A stretch of DNA of 9,690 bases from the NCBI GenBank assembly GCA_003454135.1, contig DMKW01000218.1, positions 1 through 9,690 on the forward strand. Reading direction: 5' to 3'. Origin of the DNA: Microbacteriaceae bacterium. Its GTDB lineage: Bacteria; Actinomycetota; Actinomycetes; Actinomycetales; Microbacteriaceae. A model generated the notes under the pieces. The model was not told the origin of the DNA, did no database searches, and saw only the letters and a program-made list of their open reading frames with translations. Positions 5,592 through 9,690 of the stretch are shown here, piece after piece (the stretch's first letter is position 1; each line of letters opens with the position of its first letter). Both the position numbers and the translations under genes were made by a program.

Positions 5592-7430
5592 TTACCCCGC
5601 ACCGGGGTCGAAGCGCCACAGGACGATGCTCTCGGTCGTCGCGCCAGTGCTGTATTTTGCGGAGTCGACCTTGGTGAGCGACGAGCCGTAGTTGGCGGAC
5701 CAGTCTGCGTCGCAGGCCGTGTCTGTCATGACCAGGTCGACACCAGCGGACCCCGCCGCTTTGACGTTCAGGATCTTGTCTCCACGGGACGCCTCAAGCT
5801 GCAGAACATCCTTGTACTTCTCGGGCCACGCCATCCCGAAGTTCATATAGACGTCCCGAGCACCGGACACAATCTTGAGCGTCTGCGGGTCGACGCATGG
5901 GTCAGTCAAAACGAGCCCATTACCGGCTCCCTTTGCCGCCTTTGCCATCGCGGTCTCGCGGGCCCCATTGTAGGAAATGAGGCTCTGGTAGATGCCAGCC
6001 TTGTAGAACCGCACCCAATCGTGCATTGAGAAGACTACGAGCACGGCGAGGATCACGACCGCAATAACGGATGCCAATCGCACCCGCGCACCGATCGGCC
6101 GCGAGGAATCACTCTCCACCTCGACCACGCCGTCGCGAGACGCGTCGACTCGGGACTTAGGGAACAGGTATTCCTGCACGACAGTGATAACTATCGGCAG
6201 GAGGGTGAGAGCAACCAGGGTGAAGCAATCGATCCAGAATCGGTACGGCTCCTGGTTCGCGCCCCAGATGTCATTGGTGGAGAGCAGGACCCATGCCACT
6301 CCGACTCCTGCTGGGTAGGCGATCCACAGCTTCCGTCTGCGGTGCAGACCGGCAATGAAGACGAGGATGAGGGGTACCGCGAGAACCGTGGACGCGACGA
6401 GCCCAGCGTCCCACTCGACCCCAAGGTTCTTGCTCGAGGCGACGCGATAGACGAGGAACGGGTCACGGTTGCTCAAACCGATGAGCGTGCCCAAGACGGA
6501 TGGTGACGCCGCGAGGCCCGTTAAACCGAAGTAGAGCGCGACGAGCCCCCTGCTCCGGACGAGGAGAATGATTGCGCCCGGAACAGCTGGCAGGAGACCG
6601 AAGATTAGCGTGACGAGCGGACTACCGCGATGGGCAACGGTCGGTCCGAGCAGGAAGAGCACGGGGATGAACAGCACCGACAGATAAATGGGCCACTTGC
6701 GCTTGCCGGTGACGAGCGCATAGGCGGCGACGACGTAGATCGCCAGGTAGACCGTGGTCAGGAATGAGTACGTCTGCACATTTGCCAGGGCGCCGATGAC
6801 GACGCTCGCAACCGACACGACGATGATCTTGGCGGTTCGACGCCGCAGTCGCGCGTAGGCGAGGAGCAGGAGCAGCAACGCGATCCCACCAGCGCAAAGC
6901 CCGGCCGACTCGGCGTTTAGCGTGAAGAGCACACCAAACGGACCCCAGAGCACCGCGTGGGAATCCAGTTGGGTGAACCAGTTATTGTCCGTGACGGTTG
7001 AGAACGTGCCCAAGACGAACGGACCAGCCGCAAGGACTCCCGTCCACAACTTGCCGCTCATCACGATGCAGGCGACTGCGACGACGACGACGAGTGTGAT
7101 CTGGGCGAGAAGGCCGCCGATCGCCCACGCCGTCGTCGGCTGCAATCCGAAGAGATGGGCTCCTCCACCGATCACCAGATAGTAGAACCGTGGGTAATAA
7201 ATGGATCCCGTTTCGGTGAACGGTTCGAAATTGCCAAAGCGCCCGTGGGCAGCATCGGCAACGATCCCCATGTATGACAGTTGGTCGCTGGCGAAATAGT
7301 TGCGGAACGAGGAGAGAGACCAGTCCGCCCTAGTCAAGAGCATGCTCAGTTGTGCAACGAGGTGAAGAATGACCGCCGCGGAAACGGCAAGAACCGCCCC
7401 CAACCACCGGAATCCTGTCTTCACTGGCAC
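5592..7430 (-). CDS. Large polytopic membrane protein with C-terminal soluble domain, possible GT-C-type glycosyltransferase
   Basis: A 612-residue protein with an N-terminal membrane segment (about 10-32), a long loop holding SDQLSYMGI (48-56) and YYPRFYYL (78-85), then roughly a dozen further hydrophobic segments up to about 420, a charged cytoplasmic-looking stretch (about 424-450), a last span near 452-469, and a soluble domain of about 140 residues. The layout, with an acidic first loop and an EPYRFW motif at 394-399 before a late helix, resembles GT-C-fold glycosyltransferases that use polyprenyl-phosphate sugars outside the membrane, but I cannot name the family and no catalytic residue is proven. 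The C-terminal domain has two cysteines (512 in TDPC, 573 in TDTAC) that might form a disulfide if exported. The start GTG 7428-7430 has no clear ribosome binding site; a stop lies in frame seven codons upstream, so the true start is here or slightly downstream. It lies 36 bases before the SWRVTRPLR gene and is probably co-transcribed with it. Confidence 0.8.
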   Translation of the reverse strand: MPVKTGFRWLGAVLAVSAAVILHLVAQLSMLLTRADWSLSSFRNYFASDQLSYMGIVADAAHGRFGNFEPFTETGSIYYPRFYYLVIGGGAHLFGLQPTTAWAIGGLLAQITLVVVVAVACIVMSGKLWTGVLAAGPFVLGTFSTVTDNNWFTQLDSHAVLWGPFGVLFTLNAESAGLCAGGIALLLLLLAYARLRRRTAKIIVVSVASVVIGALANVQTYSFLTTVYLAIYVVAAYALVTGKRKWPIYLSVLFIPVLFLLGPTVAHRGSPLVTLIFGLLPAVPGAIILLVRSRGLVALYFGLTGLAASPSVLGTLIGLSNRDPFLVYRVASSKNLGVEWDAGLVASTVLAVPLILVFIAGLHRRRKLWIAYPAGVGVAWVLLSTNDIWGANQEPYRFWIDCFTLVALTLLPIVITVVQEYLFPKSRVDASRDGVVEVESDSSRPIGARVRLASVIAVVILAVLVVFSMHDWVRFYKAGIYQSLISYNGARETAMAKAAKGAGNGLVLTDPCVDPQTLKIVSGARDVYMNFGMAWPEKYKDVLQLEASRGDKILNVKAAGSAGVDLVMTDTACDADWSANYGSSLTKVDSAKYSTGATTESIVLWRFDPGAG

Positions 7431-7500
7431 GTCGGAAACCGCGGGTTTTCAGGCATTGAAGCAGCCTACCAGTGGTGACGATGGTGCGATCCGGACGGGC

Positions 7501-9690
7501 CTAACTGGGAATCCGTGCGAGCACCGGCTCGCTGACCGGCACGAAGACAGGTTGCGTTCCTCCGTTTGCGTCGTACACCGCGGTCATCGACGTCATGTAG
7601 TTCTTCTTGCCGTTTGCCACCAGATAGACCGCTCCGGTGGATGGCGATCTAAGGAACAGCGCACCGGAAATGGACTGAGGAGACTTGCGTATCGAGGCGC
7701 ACGTGAGCGGATCGATGGCGGTGGTGGTGAGTCCGTAACTCGAGCCGCCAGAGAGGCTCCACAACTGACCGCCTCCTGCGACGAAGTAGGCGGCGCCACA
7801 CGTCACGACGATTGAGAGGTTGGCCGGAGCGGCGGTGTACTCGTTGAGCGTCTCATCCGCGACCACCGAATAGCCGTTGATGCCGAATTCGGATGCGGTC
7901 TCAAACAGGTCGATCGGGATCTTTGTAGCCAGACCATCGATCATGTAGACCATCGAGTTTGCCGCCGTCTTCACCAATTGCGTCGGGCCGAGCAACTCTC
8001 TACCCGACGCGATGCCGTTGAGGGAGTCCTCCCCCATCGGAACCAGCGTTGGCGATGTTCCTCCGTTGAGATCGTAGACGGCGGTCATAGTTGACAGGTG
8101 ATTCTTTTTCCCGCCCGAAGCCAGATAGATCGCACCCGTCGCCGGCGATCGGAGGAACAGCGCACCGGGCACCGATTGGGCGGACTTTTGCAGCGCGGCA
8201 CAGGTGGTCGTATCCAGCGCCGTTGCGGGCAGGCCGCTCGAATTCGCCGTGAGCTGCCATAGTTGTCCGCCGCCGGCAACATAGGTGGCGGAAGCGCACG
8301 TCACAGCAGAAGTGAGAGTGCCGCTCGCGATAGCGAACGCCCCGAGCGTGGAGGGAGACACGGTAAGGATCTGGTCCGACGTGAAGTCCGACGCCAGCGA
8401 CGTCGACGGCACAGGGACCAACCTGGTCAGCCCGTCGACAAGGTAAACGGTTTGCTGGTCGGCGACCTTGATCAAGGAGCCGGCCGCGACGTAGTCCGGG
8501 CCGTCGGGAATCGACGCGAGCGCCGTCGGACCGAGGTTGATGAAGTTCGGGGTCGCACCATTGTTCAGGCGAAGCACATCGCTCATCGAATGGATCCAGC
8601 TCTTCTTCCCGGCGCTCACATAGTAGATCGCCCCCGTTGCCGCGGACCGGGCAAACGACGTCAGGTCAGCGCCAGTGCTTAGAGTAAGGATCTGGGTCGG
8701 CGTCAGGTCGATGTAGTTGGAACAGCTCGTCGCGTAGTCGACCAGTTGGGCGCAGGTTGCGACATGGTGTTTCACCCCAAGGTCGGAATAGAAGATCTCT
8801 CCCGTGGTGGGGTCCCGCACGAGCTGTCCGAGAGGAATGCCCGTCGTGAACTGGGAGAGATAGTCCGCGCTCACCGTGCGGTAAGGCCCGAGCGCCCAGT
8901 AGGCGTTGAGAATCTCCCCGCTCGGGACCGGGTACTTGTGGTTCGATGTCAGAAGGTAGATCGTGCTGTCGCTCGAGGTCTTGGCGAACCACCCTCCGCC
9001 CTGCGGGTTACCGAACCAGTCGCTGAAGATGCGCCAAAAGTTGCGGTTGCCGTAGGACGAGCATCCGTCGCCGATACCGTAGAGATTGTTGAGTGCAGCA
9101 GCGTTCGGCTGGTACGGCGTGTAGATGTAGAGGCCCGCCGTGGCCTGGTTCTCGATGTACACGGCCGATGCCCCGCACGCGGAGTTTGGGTTCCACAGGA
9201 TGTTGTTGCTACGACCAGCGCGGTAACTGAAACTCGTAGGGAAAAGCCGGTATGTCTCGTACTGCCAGGCCGCCTTGTAGACCTGGTTGTAGAAACCGTA
9301 GTATTGCGCGTCACACGGGGCCGTGTCCGGACAGGCATACCCGGTCGCGATGTTGAAACGCGCGGCGCTGGGGCTGTTGGAAGTGACGAGCCCCTGCTCC
9401 TTTTCGAGCAGAGTCAGCAGTACCTGGGGGTTGAGGCCGCAGGCCCGGGCGACGGAGTAGATGATGTCCGAGGCAAGCTGGCTCTGCACGCCCGTGTATG
9501 CGTCGCACTTTGCGTCCGCTGCCCGGCTCACGGTCGTCTGGCGAAAGTTCTCCAGGCACGTATAGCCGGCGACGCATACCTCCTTCGAGTCTATGAAACC
9601 CTGGATCTGGGCCGAGGTCATCGCGTTCGAGTTGTAGAACACGGCGTCGCTAATGATGTTTCCGGGGCTGAAGTTGCTGCCGGTGGCGGC
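7501..9690 (-). CDS. Surface protein with lysozyme-like N-terminal region and beta-propeller-like repeats (start outside the window)
   Basis: The frame stays open to the window edge, so the visible 729 residues lack the N-terminus and any signal peptide. Counting from the edge: FSPGNIISD at 7-15 begins a domain I recognise from secreted actinobacterial proteins; residues 75-105 (IIYSVARACGLNPQVLL, then LEKEQGLV) look like the helix and catalytic-glutamate region of lysozyme/lytic transglycosylase folds, with E96 or E98 as candidates; it ends in NFWRIFSDWFG at about 217-227. From about 228 to the end there are nine sub-repeats of some 55 residues with an aromatic centre such as TGAIYLASGGKK, grouped as three longer units. 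Many cysteines, including CxxxxxC-type pairs, suggest an extracellular, disulfide-bonded protein. No LPXTG or membrane anchor follows; it ends in ARIPS. The GTG at 9640-9642 is internal, not the start. A role in wall remodelling or in binding glycan is inference. The next gene starts 70 bases downstream. Confidence 0.85.
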   Translation of the reverse strand, partial: AATGSNFSPGNIISDAVFYNSNAMTSAQIQGFIDSKEVCVAGYTCLENFRQTTVSRAADAKCDAYTGVQSQLASDIIYSVARACGLNPQVLLTLLEKEQGLVTSNSPSAARFNIATGYACPDTAPCDAQYYGFYNQVYKAAWQYETYRLFPTSFSYRAGRSNNILWNPNSACGASAVYIENQATAGLYIYTPYQPNAAALNNLYGIGDGCSSYGNRNFWRIFSDWFGNPQGGGWFAKTSSDSTIYLLTSNHKYPVPSGEILNAYWALGPYRTVSADYLSQFTTGIPLGQLVRDPTTGEIFYSDLGVKHHVATCAQLVDYATSCSNYIDLTPTQILTLSTGADLTSFARSAATGAIYYVSAGKKSWIHSMSDVLRLNNGATPNFINLGPTALASIPDGPDYVAAGSLIKVADQQTVYLVDGLTRLVPVPSTSLASDFTSDQILTVSPSTLGAFAIASGTLTSAVTCASATYVAGGGQLWQLTANSSGLPATALDTTTCAALQKSAQSVPGALFLRSPATGAIYLASGGKKNHLSTMTAVYDLNGGTSPTLVPMGEDSLNGIASGRELLGPTQLVKTAANSMVYMIDGLATKIPIDLFETASEFGINGYSVVADETLNEYTAAPANLSIVVTCGAAYFVAGGGQLWSLSGGSSYGLTTTAIDPLTCASIRKSPQSISGALFLRSPSTGAVYLVANGKKNYMTSMTAVYDANGGTQPVFVPVSEPVLARIPS
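7504..8013 (-). repeat. Repeat unit 3 of the surface protein
   Basis: Codes for the last 170 residues, starting at IASG. Sub-repeats are centred on SMVYMIDG, YFVAGGGQLW and TGAVYLVANGKK. One residue is inserted relative to unit 2 between GGGQLW and the next cysteine. The protein stops at ARIPS, exactly where the next unit would begin. Confidence 0.8.
8014..8511 (-). repeat. Repeat unit 2 of the surface protein
   Basis: Codes for 166 residues starting at IPDG. Sub-repeats are centred on QTVYLVDG, TYVAGGGQLW and TGAIYLASGGKK. The b and c parts match unit 3 closely, including VTC, GGGQLW, GALFLRSP and TAVYD. Similarity is also visible in the DNA, for example GGAACAGCGCACCGG is shared (plus strand, about 8153 and 7655). 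Confidence 0.8.
8512..9009 (-). repeat. Repeat unit 1 (most diverged) of the surface protein
   Basis: First of three in-frame coding repeats of about 166 codons. It has the same order of sub-repeats as the next two units: an a-type (DSTIYLL), a b-type (TGEIFYS) and a c-type (TGAIYYVSAGKK). The a and b parts are much diverged; the c part aligns without gaps, 166 residues before its counterpart. The upstream border is approximate. Confidence 0.55.

Noticed and set aside
7431..7500. Possible promoter or terminator between the surface protein and the membrane protein
   Set aside because: Only short imperfect palindromes and no paired -35/-10 boxes were found in these 70 bases, so nothing can be claimed.
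7504..9009. CRISPR array or mobile-element repeat as explanation of the recurring DNA
   Set aside because: The repeats are long, diverged, in frame, with no short identical spacered units and no transposase. They are protein-domain duplications.

Overview
The window is GC-rich, densely coded DNA with GTG/TTG starts, overlapping genes and a multi-cysteine surface protein whose N-terminal region I recognise from Actinobacteria. It most likely comes from a high-GC Gram-positive bacterium, plausibly a Microbacteriaceae-type actinobacterium; the family-level guess is inference from protein style, not a database match. The content is a cell-surface polysaccharide assembly and export locus, reading off both window edges.

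Layout from left to right. 1-1233 (minus): ATPase subunit of a Wzm/Wzt-type polysaccharide ABC exporter, complete, with its stop codon at the window edge. 1234-1376: short divergent intergenic region. 1377-2267 (plus): the membrane permease of the same exporter, the only plus-strand gene. 2268-2282: 15-base convergent gap, next to an 8-bp perfect inverted repeat (2283-2307) that may end transcription from both sides. 2283-3734 and 3731-5248 (minus): two paralogous family-4 glycosyltransferases overlapping by 4 bases. 5241-5555 (minus): a 104-residue protein with a stand-alone SWRVTRPLR motif, overlapping the next gene by 8 bases. 5592-7430 (minus): a large polytopic membrane protein, possibly a GT-C-type glycosyltransferase, with a C-terminal soluble domain. 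7501-9690 (minus, start outside the window): a surface protein with a lysozyme-like N-terminal region and nine beta-propeller-like sub-repeats arranged as three copies of a 166-167 residue unit.

How the genes may work together (inference): the two GT4 enzymes would add sugars to a lipid-linked glycan on the cytoplasmic side, perhaps with the small SWRVTRPLR protein as a partner. Wzm/Wzt would export the glycan, with the C-terminal domain of the ATPase recognising it. The polytopic membrane protein could decorate the glycan outside the membrane, and the repeat protein could act on or bind the wall. The minus-strand genes from 7501 leftward to 2283 are closely spaced and probably form one operon. 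The permease is inverted relative to all other genes and divergent from its ATPase, which is the main oddity in gene order.

I do not see a clearly new defence or mobile system. The observations most worth checking are the 3x3 hierarchical repeat, the stand-alone SWRVTRPLR mini-protein, the uncharacterised N-terminal helical domain shared by the two glycosyltransferases, and the split wzm/wzt pair.
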